DNA of 39,141 bases, taken from NCBI GenBank assembly GCA_964536415.1, contig CAZHXN010000034.1:1-39141 (forward strand), written 5' to 3'. This document shows, piece by piece, positions 14,956 to 23,706 of this stretch. Below the pieces are notes generated by a model that did not search any database, had not been told where the DNA came from, and saw nothing but the letters and a program-made list of their open reading frames with translations. This DNA comes from Trichothermofontia sp964536415. GTDB lineage: Bacteria > Cyanobacteriota > Cyanobacteriia > B231. The first letter of the stretch is position 1; every line of letters starts with the position of its first letter. Both the position numbers and the translations under genes were made by a program.

Positions 14956-17079
14956 TTAGATCCAATCATCATCATCCCCCCAATCCTCATCGTCATAGCC
15001 GTTATAACGATTGCCCCGATCGTCCCCCCCCCGATCATAACCACCCCGCTCCCCACGATCGTAGCGATCGCCTCGACCTGACGGACTCCCCGATCGCGAC
15101 TCACTCAACTGACGACGATCGCCCGCCCCGCCCCGGCGCGAAGATTCCCGACTAGTCCCCAAAGACCGGCGCTTGCGATCGCCCTGACCAAAAGGACTCG
15201 CCTCCCGGATTTCCGAAAACGTGCGCTTAATCGGCTCCAGCAGATCATCGTCCTCCTCTTCCGCAAAGCGCAAAGCCGTTTCCCGCTTCAGTTCATAGAG
15301 CGCATCCTGCAACTCCGCCTGGGTAATATCCAGCCCTCGTTCATCTTCTTGTTCGAGGCAATCCCGCAGTTCCCGCACCAGCAGTTCAATCCGTTTGCGC
15401 AGATCACTGGCAAAGTACACCCCAAAGTCGAGGCTGAGTTCCCGCAGTTGTCGTTCTGCCCGGTTGGCGAGGGCCTCCACCCGGTTGCGTTTTTCCACCC
15501 GTTCCCGCCGTTCCCGATCGACCTCCGCAAATTCCTCCGCCTCCCGGATCATCCGTTCCACCTCCGCCTCACTCAAAGTGGAGGCTCCCTGAATCACGAT
15601 ACTTTGCTCCCGACCGGTGCTGCGATCGAGGGCCGTGACCTGCAAAATCCCGTTGGCATCAATATCAAAGGACACCTGGATCTGGGGAACCCCCCTGGGA
15701 GCCGGGGGAATCCCCGTGAGTTTGAAGCGGCCCAGGGATTTATTATCCGCTGCCATTTCCCGTTCACCCTGGAGGACATGGATTTCCACCAAAGTTTGGC
15801 CATTCTCTGCGGTGGAAAAGATATCCGATCGCCGCACGGGAATCGTGGTATTACGGGGAATCAGCTTTTTCATCACCCCACCGATCGTTTCTAGCCCTAA
15901 CGATAGCGGTGTCACATCCAGCAGCAATACATCCTTCACTTCCCCAGCCAGGATCGCCGCCTGGATCGCCGCCCCAACAGCGACGACCTCATCCGGGTTG
16001 ACGTTTTGGTTAGGTTCCTTGCGAATCAGCGATCGCACCAAGTCTTGTACAAAGGGAATCCGCGTGGACCCACCGACCAGAACGACTTCATCAATTTGGG
16101 CTGGGGTCATGCCCGCATCCGCGAGGGCACGTTTGACCGGCTGTTGCAAGCGGGAAATGAGATCATCACACAGGCCCTCAAACTGGGCACGGGTGAGGCG
16201 GGTTTCCAGGTGTTTCGGACCATCTTCAGTGGCAGTAATGAAGGGGAGATTGATATCGGTAACGGCGACACCGGAGAGTTCAATTTTGGCCTTTTCAGCG
16301 GCCTCCATCAGGCGTTGCAGGGATTGGCGATCGCGGCGGAGATCAATCCCTTCAGCTTCAAGAAATTGTTCGGCCAGCCAATCAACGATTTTGCGATCGA
16401 AGTCATTGCCCCCCAGTTGCGTGTCGCCGCTGGTCGCTTTAACCTCAAACACGCCATCACCGACTTCCAGGACTGACACATCAAAGGTCCCCCCTCCCAG
16501 GTCGAACACCAGGATCGTCTCATTTTGCGCCCGATCCAAACCATAAGCCAGGGAAGCCGCCGTCGGTTCGTTGAGAATGCGTTTGACCTCCAGCCCTGCA
16601 ATCCGGCCCGCATCCCGCGTCGCCTGCCGTTGCGAGTCATTGAAGTAGGCAGGGACGGTGATCACGGCTCCGGTGACAGGTTCGCCCAGGTAGCGGCTGG
16701 CTTCTTCCACCAGCTTTTGCAGGATCATGGCGGAAATCTCTTCCGGGGCAAATTCCTTTTGCAAGCGGGGGCAGCGGATTTTGATATTGCCGTTATCATC
16801 CCGCCGGATCGTGTAGGCAACTCGTTTCGACTCCGGGGTCAGTTCTGAGTATTTGCGACCGATGAAGCGCTTGACGCCGTAGTAGGTGTTTTGGGGATTG
16901 AGGACGGTTTGTCGTCGGGCCATCTGCCCCACGAGGCGTTCGCCATCCTTACTGAAACCGACCACCGAGGGGGTTGTCCTCATGCCTTCGGCGTTGGCGA
17001 TGACTACTGGTTTGCCGCCTTCCATCACGGCCACAACTGAGTTGGTGGTGCCCAAGTCAATGCCAACTACTTTTCCCAT
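14956..17079 (-). CDS. dnaK: Hsp70 chaperone DnaK (DnaK1/DnaK3 type) with charged C-terminal tail
   Basis: ATP-driven protein-folding chaperone of 707 residues. The ATPase domain (1 to about 385) shows GIDLGTTNSVVAVMEGGKP, AVITVPAYFNDSQRQATRDA, ILVFDLGGGTFDVSVLEVGD and VVLVGGSTRIPFVQ. The substrate-binding domain (about 390-500) starts after LLLDVTPLSLGLETIGGVM, and a helical lid follows. From about residue 625 the protein departs from the standard form: a low-complexity tail of Arg/Ser, then repeated YDRG/RGG units, ending in DEDWGDDDDWI. The N-terminal details (MARRQTVLNPQNTYYGVKRF) fit cyanobacterial DnaK1 or DnaK3, the latter thylakoid-associated, and not housekeeping DnaK2. A GGAG element lies upstream of the start; no CIRCE operator is visible. 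Confidence 0.95.
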   Translation of the reverse strand: MGKVVGIDLGTTNSVVAVMEGGKPVVIANAEGMRTTPSVVGFSKDGERLVGQMARRQTVLNPQNTYYGVKRFIGRKYSELTPESKRVAYTIRRDDNGNIKIRCPRLQKEFAPEEISAMILQKLVEEASRYLGEPVTGAVITVPAYFNDSQRQATRDAGRIAGLEVKRILNEPTAASLAYGLDRAQNETILVFDLGGGTFDVSVLEVGDGVFEVKATSGDTQLGGNDFDRKIVDWLAEQFLEAEGIDLRRDRQSLQRLMEAAEKAKIELSGVAVTDINLPFITATEDGPKHLETRLTRAQFEGLCDDLISRLQQPVKRALADAGMTPAQIDEVVLVGGSTRIPFVQDLVRSLIRKEPNQNVNPDEVVAVGAAIQAAILAGEVKDVLLLDVTPLSLGLETIGGVMKKLIPRNTTIPVRRSDIFSTAENGQTLVEIHVLQGEREMAADNKSLGRFKLTGIPPAPRGVPQIQVSFDIDANGILQVTALDRSTGREQSIVIQGASTLSEAEVERMIREAEEFAEVDRERRERVEKRNRVEALANRAERQLRELSLDFGVYFASDLRKRIELLVRELRDCLEQEDERGLDITQAELQDALYELKRETALRFAEEEDDDLLEPIKRTFSEIREASPFGQGDRKRRSLGTSRESSRRGGAGDRRQLSESRSGSPSGRGDRYDRGERGGYDRGGDDRGNRYNGYDDEDWGDDDDWI

Positions 17080-17359
17080 CGATAACTCCGCTCCTGCGAT
17101 CGCGCTTGCTTCCCACTCAGGTCCGCTGGGTTAGGTCCCTTTAGGTATTGTCGCTGTCCCCACCCAAGTTATCAACCATTCTATCTTGCTGGCCTAACGC
17201 TAAGGTCCCAGGCAAGGGGCGCGGGGGTGCTCAGGTAATGCTTCCTGGCCATGTGGGGGTGCGATCGCGGCGATCATCCTCGCCAATGTTTTGATGTTGT
17301 GCCCGTTACAATAGGGCGGATTGAGAAGACATGGACCCTAGCGCAGCCCTTGGCCTCTG

Positions 17360-17677
17360 ATGATTGATCACGATCGCCTCTTCAAAGAACTCATTTCCAC
17401 CTTCTTCGTGGAATTCCTGGACCTGTTCCTACCCCACGTTGCCCAACGCCATCGATCGTGACTCATCCGGCTGAATGCCCAAGAGACTCAAATCTTCCAA
17501 ACCGAGACGCTGATCCTACGTCTCCTGAATCGCCAAGTGGGGGAATTACCAGCGTCGCTGCGATCGCAAATCGAAACCCTCTCCATCACCCAATTAGAAG
17601 CATTAGGGGAGGCCCTGTTGGATTTTGCAAGTGTGGCTGATTTGAAAACTTGGTTTGCGGCCCAATTGCCGGAGTAG
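17360..17677 (+). pseudogene. Rpn-type PD-(D/E)XK / DUF4351 protein relic, core deleted
   Basis: ATG 17360 starts with MIDHDRLFKELISTFFVEFL and DLFLP, the standard opening of cyanobacterial Rpn/DUF4351 proteins, then hits TGA at 17459-17461 after 33 residues. The same frame continues downstream with LRLLNRQVGELPASLRSQIE and ITQLEALGEALLDFASVADL, the C-terminal DUF4351 domain, stopping at 17677. Full proteins have about 200 further residues between these parts, including the nuclease core. So the gene has lost its middle by deletion and also carries a stop. Only the two ends survive. Confidence 0.82.
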
Positions 17678-17875
17678 GGACGGGAGCGCTTGCTGGGGAG
17701 TCATTATTCCGCTTCGAGCGCAGCCTTTGAGGGTGGCAACTAGAATTTTGACCGCAGGATGATCGACGAGTTCTTCGAGGGTGGTCGTGCCGCCTGCTTT
17801 GAGGGCATTCACGACTCGAGCCCACAGGGTCGGATCTTGTTCAACGGCTTTCGCAACTTTAAAGGGTATATGCTG
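17603..17875 (-). pseudogene. Unrecognised gene fragment
   Basis: The minus strand is open from 17875 to 17603 without an ATG near its upstream end; GTG 17812 is possible. It reads VAKAVEQDPTLWARVVNALK, AGGTTTLEELVDHPAVKIL and VATLKG, which has the look of the helical end of a cyanobacterial protein. Its last third is antisense to the DUF4351 relic and has no protein-like character. It is probably a truncated remnant. I cannot name the family. Confidence 0.35.
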
Positions 17876-18350
17876 TTAAATTGGCGCTTGTAATAACTTG
17901 TAATAAATAGTTTTCTTGGAGCGACGATCGCACCTTTAATAGGTAGTGAGCTGTATCACCCCTCTCGATCGACGGGAGGTTTTTCCTTGCACCACTAGAA
18001 GCTAAAGCCAGTGTGGCGATGAAACGCCATCGAGCAGGCAAGACGACCAATTGATGCTGCAAATTCTCGTTGCCCATCTTCCTGAGTCTGATGCACCTTA
18101 GCCTTACCTTTGATACGTTTACCCTGCTCTTTTGACTGTCATGGCTTGAGTAAATAGCGCCGGTGATTGAGAAAGCTCCTAATATTTTTTATTTTTATTA
18201 AGAGGAGTCTCAAATAAGCATTAAGAAACGTGATTGAATATAAAGCTTGATTGCAAGAGGCCGTTGCCTAGTTGCTGGAAACCTAGGGGGTAATGGTAGG
18301 CTAGCTGCCATCGGCTGGTAACAATCTAGACTCAGTTTTCTTTAAGAACT
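17876..18350. other. Gene-poor decayed spacer
   Basis: No intact gene in about 475 bases. It holds the 10-bp duplication at 17887-17906, a weak CCTC/GAGG hairpin followed by TTTTT at about 17957-17985, an AT-rich stretch around 18180-18200 flanked by CTCCT/AGGAG, and short open frames in the minus strand that look like debris (for example AASIGRLACSMAFHRHTG at about 18000-18055). The 18260-18335 part has CCTAG/CTAGG pairing and could be a leader of the small gene at 18351, but matches no RNA family I know. Confidence 0.4.
17887..17906 (+). repeat. Tandem duplication, 10 bp x 2
   Basis: CTTGTAATAA twice head to tail, without mismatch, immediately upstream of the fragment above. Confidence 0.8.
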
Positions 18351-18521
18351 ATGTACGATCGCTCTCCCTGCAAACTCTCCCTCGAAGCAGCTGTCACAGC
18401 TGCTCTCGGTGCTGGTGTAGTGACTTCTTTTGCCGTTAGTCAGGGGCAACATCCCCTTCTGGCCCTAGGGATTACAGCGTTTGCGATGGTGGCGGCGTTA
18501 TTGGTCGATCGCTATCTCTAA
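18351..18521 (+). CDS. Small hydrophobic protein, 56 residues
   Basis: ATG 18351 to TAA 18521 encodes MYDRSPCKLSLEAAVTAALG, a hydrophobic stretch through AGVVTSFAVSQ, a short polar turn (GQHP), a second hydrophobic stretch (LLALGITAFAMVAALL) and VDRYL. This suggests two membrane helices in a hairpin with charged ends. Codon use is like that of neighbouring genes, with CGATCG in both the first and last codons' neighbourhood. There is no clear Shine-Dalgarno sequence. Small proteins of this kind are widespread and unnamed in cyanobacteria. It is convergent with thrC. Confidence 0.6.
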   Translation: MYDRSPCKLSLEAAVTAALGAGVVTSFAVSQGQHPLLALGITAFAMVAALLVDRYL

Positions 18522-18574
18522 CAGACGAGCCTAGCAACGGGAAGATGACGGGCTGGGGCCAGTTCTTGTGGATA

Positions 18575-18606
18575 ACACAAAGGCACGAAGACACAAAGAC
18601 ACGAAG
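18575..18606 (-). repeat. CTTTGTG/CTTCGTG repeat, copy 3
   Basis: ACACAAAGGCACGAAG then ACACAAAGACACGAAG: two near-identical 16-bp units (one mismatch) of the same family seen at 3928-3992 and 14905-14942, here in the opposite orientation, abutting the thrC stop codon. Confidence 0.65.
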
Positions 18607-18607
18607 A

Positions 18608-19675
18608 TTAAAAACCCATCTCGGTGGCGATCGTCTTAATGTCGGGGGCAATCCCTTGGCGCATGGGGTTCTGGCAGTGATCGATCGCCGTCGTCGGGTC
18701 CTTTAGCCCATTGCCCGTTAAAATGCATACTACCCGTGCTCTCGTGGGGACCTGATCCTTCACCTTCAGCAAGCCCGCGACTGAGGCGGCACTAGCTGGT
18801 TCGCAGAAAACCCCTTCCTGAGACGCTAGCAACCGATAGGCGGCGAGGATTTCTGCATCGGTCACAATTTCAAACTGACCCTGGCTGGCATCCCGTGCCG
18901 CGATCGCCTTGTCCCAACTGGCAGGATTACCAATGCGAATGGCTGTCGCAATCGTCTCTGGATGCTCGACTACTTTGCCCGTGACCAGGGGAGCCGCTCC
19001 AGCCGCCTGGAAGCCCATCATGCGGGGGAGGGTTTGGCAGCGTCCAGCTTGGTGGTACTGATTAAAGCCCATCCAATAGGCGGAGATATTGCCCGCATTG
19101 CCTACGGGAATGCACAACCAATCCGGGGCATCGCCTAGGACATCGACCACTTCAAATGCCCCAGTTTTCTGTCCCTCTAGGCGGTAGGGGTTGACGGAAT
19201 TGACGAGGGTCACGGGGTAATGGTCTGCGATCGCCCGCACGGCCTCTAATGCCTGATCAAAATTGCCCTGAATCGCTAACACTTGCGCACCATAGAGCAA
19301 GGCTTGGGCCAGCTTACCTGCTGCCACATACCCGTCCGGAATCACCACAAAGGCCCGCATCCCCGCCCGTGCCGCATAGGCCGCCGCCGAAGCTGACGTG
19401 TTCCCCGTGCTGGCGCAGACTACTGCTTCCGCCCCCGCCTCCTTGGCCTTGGAGATTGCCATTGTCATGCCCCGATCCTTGAAACTGCCGGTGGGGTTCA
19501 GGCCGTCGTATTTTACCCAGACCTGTACCTGCCGTCCAATCTGGGCCGCGATCGCGGGCGCGGGGATCAGCGGGGTATTCCCCTCGCGGAGGGTGATGAC
19601 GGGTGTGGCCTCCGTCACCGACAGGTAATCGCGATAGGCCGTAATCAAACCGGGCCAACCAGCGGTGGCAGACAT
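18608..19675 (-). CDS. thrC: Threonine synthase
   Basis: PLP enzyme converting O-phospho-L-homoserine to L-threonine and phosphate, the last step of threonine synthesis. The PLP lysine is in NPTGSFKDRGMT, the Asn/Ser loop is in CASTGNTSASAAAYAARAG, the phosphate-binding loop is in PVGNAGNISAYW, and the end has CILTGNGLKDP. The frame opens at 19771, but MSATAGWPGLI at 19675 gives 355 residues, the usual length for the bacterial short form, and the upstream 32 residues have no family character. No regulatory leader was recognised. The caspase gene lies upstream on the same strand, with about 150 bp between, so co-transcription is possible but not shown. Confidence 0.94.
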   Translation of the reverse strand: MSATAGWPGLITAYRDYLSVTEATPVITLREGNTPLIPAPAIAAQIGRQVQVWVKYDGLNPTGSFKDRGMTMAISKAKEAGAEAVVCASTGNTSASAAAYAARAGMRAFVVIPDGYVAAGKLAQALLYGAQVLAIQGNFDQALEAVRAIADHYPVTLVNSVNPYRLEGQKTGAFEVVDVLGDAPDWLCIPVGNAGNISAYWMGFNQYHQAGRCQTLPRMMGFQAAGAAPLVTGKVVEHPETIATAIRIGNPASWDKAIAARDASQGQFEIVTDAEILAAYRLLASQEGVFCEPASAASVAGLLKVKDQVPTRARVVCILTGNGLKDPTTAIDHCQNPMRQGIAPDIKTIATEMGF

Positions 19676-19824
19676 AGCAGGGGGAGTGGATAGGACGGTC
19701 ACAGATTCTCGATATGTCAAGAGTAGAGAATTCCCATTGTAGGGGATAACTGTCAGGGAATTATCAGTCATGCCTTGGCCTGTCGATGCCCCTCCCTCAT
19801 CCGGTGCCCTTGGGCAGGTCCGCG

Positions 19825-22800
19825 TTATGGGTGTTTTGGGCCACTGATCAGACTAATCAGTTGGGAGGCTGGTTTCCGGTGCGGCGATTGTCCTTGGCCA
19901 GAAGTGGCTAAGTCGGCCCCTCCCCTCGGCATGACGAGTGGGTTGGCCACTTGAACCGCATCCCCCAAACTCAGAACTGGGCAAGCCGTTGCCGAGAGTT
20001 TGAGATATTGCCAGCATTCATCGGGGGTTAACTGCCGCAGGGAGCGATCGCGGGCGAGGGCCAGCAGACTCTCCCAACTGGCCGTCCAAGCAGTGACGCG
20101 ACCATCCCCTTGCAAGGTGGTCAAATACCGCCCATCCGGACTTTGGAGCACCTGCTGCATGGACAGAGGGGCAACGTTGGATGCTGACTCGGCTCTCTGG
20201 GCGCTTAAGGGAGGGAGTTGGCCTTGCTCCGTCCCGGTCTCTACATCCCAGAATTGAACCAACCCATTGGCTTGGGTGGTAATGAGCGATCGACCGCTGG
20301 CATCATATTGAACATCGACGATCGGGGTTCCTAGCATCTGCACCACGTGAGGAGAACGGGGATTGGTGAGCGCGATCGTGACCAGGGTGCCATCTTGCCC
20401 CGCCCACGCCAGTGCCCGATCGTCCGGACGAAACCCAACCGTCGTCACCCCATCGGGATGGGACCACTGCTGCACCTGCTTGCCCGTATTCACCTCCCAC
20501 AGCGCTACCGTTTGATCCCAACTGCTGGTCACGACTTGCCAACCATCATGGCTAAAGTGAGCCTGGGTGATCGCACCCTGATGCCCCTGGAGAACCTGGA
20601 CCAGTTCCCCAGTCTTTAAATCCCAGATGAGTACACGATCGTGTTCAATGCCTAAAAGACGATTGCTCAGGGGGCTAAAGGCCAATTGTCGAACCAGACC
20701 CGTCTGGGGTAGCGTGTGCAACGGCTCAAAGGTCTGATCCGGTTGCAATCGATAAAGGGTGATCAGGCCGCTGAACTGTGTGGTGGCCAACCAGCGGCCC
20801 TCTGGGCTGATAGCGAACCCTGTTAGGGGATCGAGGGGAACAGCGGCTGTAGGAAAGGGGGGGGTGCTAGACCGTACTAGCCCCCCTGGCGACAGTTGTC
20901 TCTGGGACGGAGCAACCCCCACCGCTGACGAGGCTATCGGTAACCAGAAGGGCTGTTTGAGAGCAGTTCCCGTCTCAAGCCGCCAATACTGGATTTGACC
21001 TCTATCCGTGAGGGTGACCAAAACTTGAGGTTGAGCCGTTGTTGGGGGGGCCTTACCCAGGATAGTCGTTTGCCAGAAATCCATATCCGGCTGAATAAAG
21101 GCTATGCCGATGATGGGTTGGCCTGCGCCTTGTAAAGGGGGTAACTCACCTTGATGGGCCACCAATGGCTGTAGGCGTTGTAACGCAGTGCGCAAACTGG
21201 CTTGCGCCTCTGGTGTCCGCCAGTCCTGTTCGAGAGCGACTCGGCTGATTAAGAGCGCGGCAGTCGGGTCCTGTTGCGGATCTTGCAGGATGGTCTGGGC
21301 GATCGCGGCCCGTTCCCGCGATCGCGCCACGCGCAACTGGTGTTCCTGACGCACCTGGGAGCGGTATTGCCAAATGCCCGATCCCAACGCCAACAGTAGG
21401 ACCAGCGGCACGATCGCCCGTAATCGTTGGGTTTGCTGTCGCAGACGCCGCTGCTCCCGATGACTCAAGGCAAGATAGCGCTGGGCCAAGGGCGAGAAAT
21501 CATGGGGACATTGCTCATAGTGACGCACCGCCGCCGCCAGGAGGTCCCCCCGAAGCCATTGGCCCTGGGGAGAAGCAGCCCACAGGCTAGGGGCAACGGG
21601 CGTTGTCCACGGCCTGTCCTTTTCCAGTGGCAAGGGGACACGAACCGGATGACTCAGGGCCGTGGCAGTTTGCTCCCATTCGTGGGCGGCCTGTTCAACC
21701 TGTTGTTGTAGATAGAGGCTGTCCCGCCGTTCTGCAACCCAGGCTTGTAAGGGGGGCCAAGAACGGACTAGCTCCGGATGGCTGACCTCAACGTCCTGGC
21801 GGTCAAGGACTAGCAGACGGGTTGCGACCAAGGTTTCCAACACCGACCTTGCCCCTGGCGTGGCCTGGACCCGTGCCAATAGATCATCCTTGCGGACACG
21901 GCGGGGCACCATTGCCTGACCGGTTTGGAGATGGACTAGGGCCAAGAAGAGACGTCGCGCGATCGCCCGTTCAGCCGGTGAGAGGCGGGCCAAGACGGCA
22001 TCCGCATGACGATGGATTACCCCCCGAACCCCATCAACATGGGCGTAGGTACCGGCGGACACGACCACTGGGACACTCATCTGCCCTGGCGATCGTAGCG
22101 CTGGCGACCGTTGCCACAATTCATGCAGCACCAGTTGGAGCAATGGCAGGGCCGCGGCCTGATCTTCCTGCGGCTCAGCGTTGCGAATACCCAATTCCAG
22201 GCTCAGGGTGTAGAGGAGGTGGGGTTCCAACCGGTAGCCCACTTGGGCCAAGCCCTCCGTGAGGCCATAGTGAATCTGGGCGGAGGTGGGTGGGGGAAGG
22301 GTAACCACATCCATTGGCATGTCAGGCATCAGGACCTGGGTGAGATGAGTCCACTCGGCCAAATAATCCTGGCGCACACACCAGAGAATTCGCACCCGCT
22401 CTGGTTGCTGGCGGGCCGCTTCAGCCAACGTCGTTAGGAAGCGGCCCGCCGTTGGCGTTGCCATCTGGTTCCAATCGGAGCCATTGTGGCCATCTAACGA
22501 CGGCTGTAACAGGCTTTCTAGCTGATCAATCACTAAGAGCGTGCCTTCAGCGGTGCCCAGGCTAGCGTCACACAGGCGGACCAAGCCAATGCCCCCCTGC
22601 TCCAGTAGGGCGATCGCCTGGTGTAACTGACTGGCTCGATCAATTCCTATTGCTGTGTTCGTCACAAAGGTCAGAGCCAGACTTTGCAGCGGATCATGTC
22701 CAGGGGTAACATAACGCAATTGCCAAGACTGGGTTTGGGAGTGGGCCGGCAGTTCCTGTTGCAGCAGTGAGGTTTTACCACTGCCGCTCACCCCCGTCAG

Positions 22801-23706
22801 GGTAACGTGGGTATACGCCCACAGGGACTCATAGAGCCTTGCGATGATCTCAGTCCGACTCGGTAACAGCGACAGATCATCACCAGTCAGAGGACGCAAA
22901 CCAGGGAAAGGGCACCGTTGGCCAGACCGATCAACCACAGCGACAGGTTCCGAATCGGGAGTCGAGGTCGCCGCAGTCCCTTCACTCGCTACCCGGCAAC
23001 TGGTCAAGATGATTTCCCGGCCTGAACATTCAAAGAGAGGCTGTTGCAATTCCCCCTTGAGGGCATGGCTCACCCAACTGGTCAGAGCATAGTTAGTAAC
23101 GGTTCCGTGTGCTTGGGGGTCCAATCCCGTCAGTAATGCCTGGGTGAAGACACTATAGGCCCCTTCTAAGGATTCGTAGGCTGCTTCATATTCCCGTGAG
23201 GCCGCCATGAACAGGCGATCGGTACCGGGGTTTGCGCCGGGATCAGCTTCGAGAAAATTCAACAGTTCGCCGCTATGGCAACAATCCAGAAGAATAATCC
23301 GTTGCCGGACTGGACTTTCTTGCAAGAGGCGACGTAACCAGAAGAGGGATAGCCCATACATCCCCTGGCTAGGGTTAGCATCGCTGGTGGCCAGGTACCC
23401 CTCCTGGATCCCCGCATCCTTTTGCAACCCATGCCCTGAATAATAAAACAGTGCCGTGCTGGGGATATGTTTTCCCTTGGGTTTAAATAGTTGAACTAGA
23501 GCGGTTTCAAGTTCCTGACGGGTCACGGGCGTGGTCACACCCACCTTAGGTCGCTGCTGGTCAATGACCTCCGGCAAACGGTTAACGCGAAAGTCACCGT
23601 AGGCATGTAAACAATGGGCGATCGCCTCCGCATCCTGGGCCGGAGCCTGTAGATTTGATAAGTACTGATAACGATTGATTCCAACAACAACAGCATCCCG
23701 TGACAT
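19825..23706 (-). CDS. Caspase-like (orthocaspase) - nSTAND NTPase - TM - WD40 protein
   Basis: A 1293-residue multidomain protein. Residues ~1-245 are a peptidase C14 p20-like domain: VVVGINRYQYLSNLQAPAQD at the start, catalytic His92 in FYYSGHGLQ and Cys143 in LLDCCHSGE. Residues ~265-660 are an nSTAND-type NTPase: opening CPFPGLRPL, Walker A GVSGSGKTSLL (~305-315), Walker B LLVIDQLESLL (~390-400), and a winged-helix-like end VEVSHPELVRSWPPLQAWV. A membrane helix at ~764-780 (IVPLVLLLALGSGIW) is followed by a basic coiled segment and then 6-7 WD-like repeats (e.g. VLIWDLKTGELVQVLQGHQG, TVALWEVNTG, LVQFWDVETGTEQGQL). The frame extends to 23904, but ATG 23706 has GGGGGAG six bases upstream and begins exactly at the caspase domain. 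Likely a sensor that activates proteolysis on NTP-driven oligomerisation; the trigger is unknown. Confidence 0.9.
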   Translation of the reverse strand: MSRDAVVVGINRYQYLSNLQAPAQDAEAIAHCLHAYGDFRVNRLPEVIDQQRPKVGVTTPVTRQELETALVQLFKPKGKHIPSTALFYYSGHGLQKDAGIQEGYLATSDANPSQGMYGLSLFWLRRLLQESPVRQRIILLDCCHSGELLNFLEADPGANPGTDRLFMAASREYEAAYESLEGAYSVFTQALLTGLDPQAHGTVTNYALTSWVSHALKGELQQPLFECSGREIILTSCRVASEGTAATSTPDSEPVAVVDRSGQRCPFPGLRPLTGDDLSLLPSRTEIIARLYESLWAYTHVTLTGVSGSGKTSLLQQELPAHSQTQSWQLRYVTPGHDPLQSLALTFVTNTAIGIDRASQLHQAIALLEQGGIGLVRLCDASLGTAEGTLLVIDQLESLLQPSLDGHNGSDWNQMATPTAGRFLTTLAEAARQQPERVRILWCVRQDYLAEWTHLTQVLMPDMPMDVVTLPPPTSAQIHYGLTEGLAQVGYRLEPHLLYTLSLELGIRNAEPQEDQAAALPLLQLVLHELWQRSPALRSPGQMSVPVVVSAGTYAHVDGVRGVIHRHADAVLARLSPAERAIARRLFLALVHLQTGQAMVPRRVRKDDLLARVQATPGARSVLETLVATRLLVLDRQDVEVSHPELVRSWPPLQAWVAERRDSLYLQQQVEQAAHEWEQTATALSHPVRVPLPLEKDRPWTTPVAPSLWAASPQGQWLRGDLLAAAVRHYEQCPHDFSPLAQRYLALSHREQRRLRQQTQRLRAIVPLVLLLALGSGIWQYRSQVRQEHQLRVARSRERAAIAQTILQDPQQDPTAALLISRVALEQDWRTPEAQASLRTALQRLQPLVAHQGELPPLQGAGQPIIGIAFIQPDMDFWQTTILGKAPPTTAQPQVLVTLTDRGQIQYWRLETGTALKQPFWLPIASSAVGVAPSQRQLSPGGLVRSSTPPFPTAAVPLDPLTGFAISPEGRWLATTQFSGLITLYRLQPDQTFEPLHTLPQTGLVRQLAFSPLSNRLLGIEHDRVLIWDLKTGELVQVLQGHQGAITQAHFSHDGWQVVTSSWDQTVALWEVNTGKQVQQWSHPDGVTTVGFRPDDRALAWAGQDGTLVTIALTNPRSPHVVQMLGTPIVDVQYDASGRSLITTQANGLVQFWDVETGTEQGQLPPLSAQRAESASNVAPLSMQQVLQSPDGRYLTTLQGDGRVTAWTASWESLLALARDRSLRQLTPDECWQYLKLSATACPVLSLGDAVQVANPLVMPRGGADLATSGQGQSPHRKPASQLISLISGPKHP

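Noticed and set aside
15349..16546. Long plus-strand frames opposite dnaK
   Set aside because: Mirror frames of a highly conserved gene, with no motif of their own.
17080..17200. CIRCE heat-shock operator upstream of dnaK
   Set aside because: No TTAGCACTC-N9-GAGTGCTAA or near match in the spacer; also absent upstream of dnaJ.
18262..18350. Possible riboswitch or leader RNA before the 56-residue gene
   Set aside because: Some pairing (CCTAG/CTAGG) is present, but I could not match the conserved core of the glutamine, cobalamin or other cyanobacterial riboswitches.
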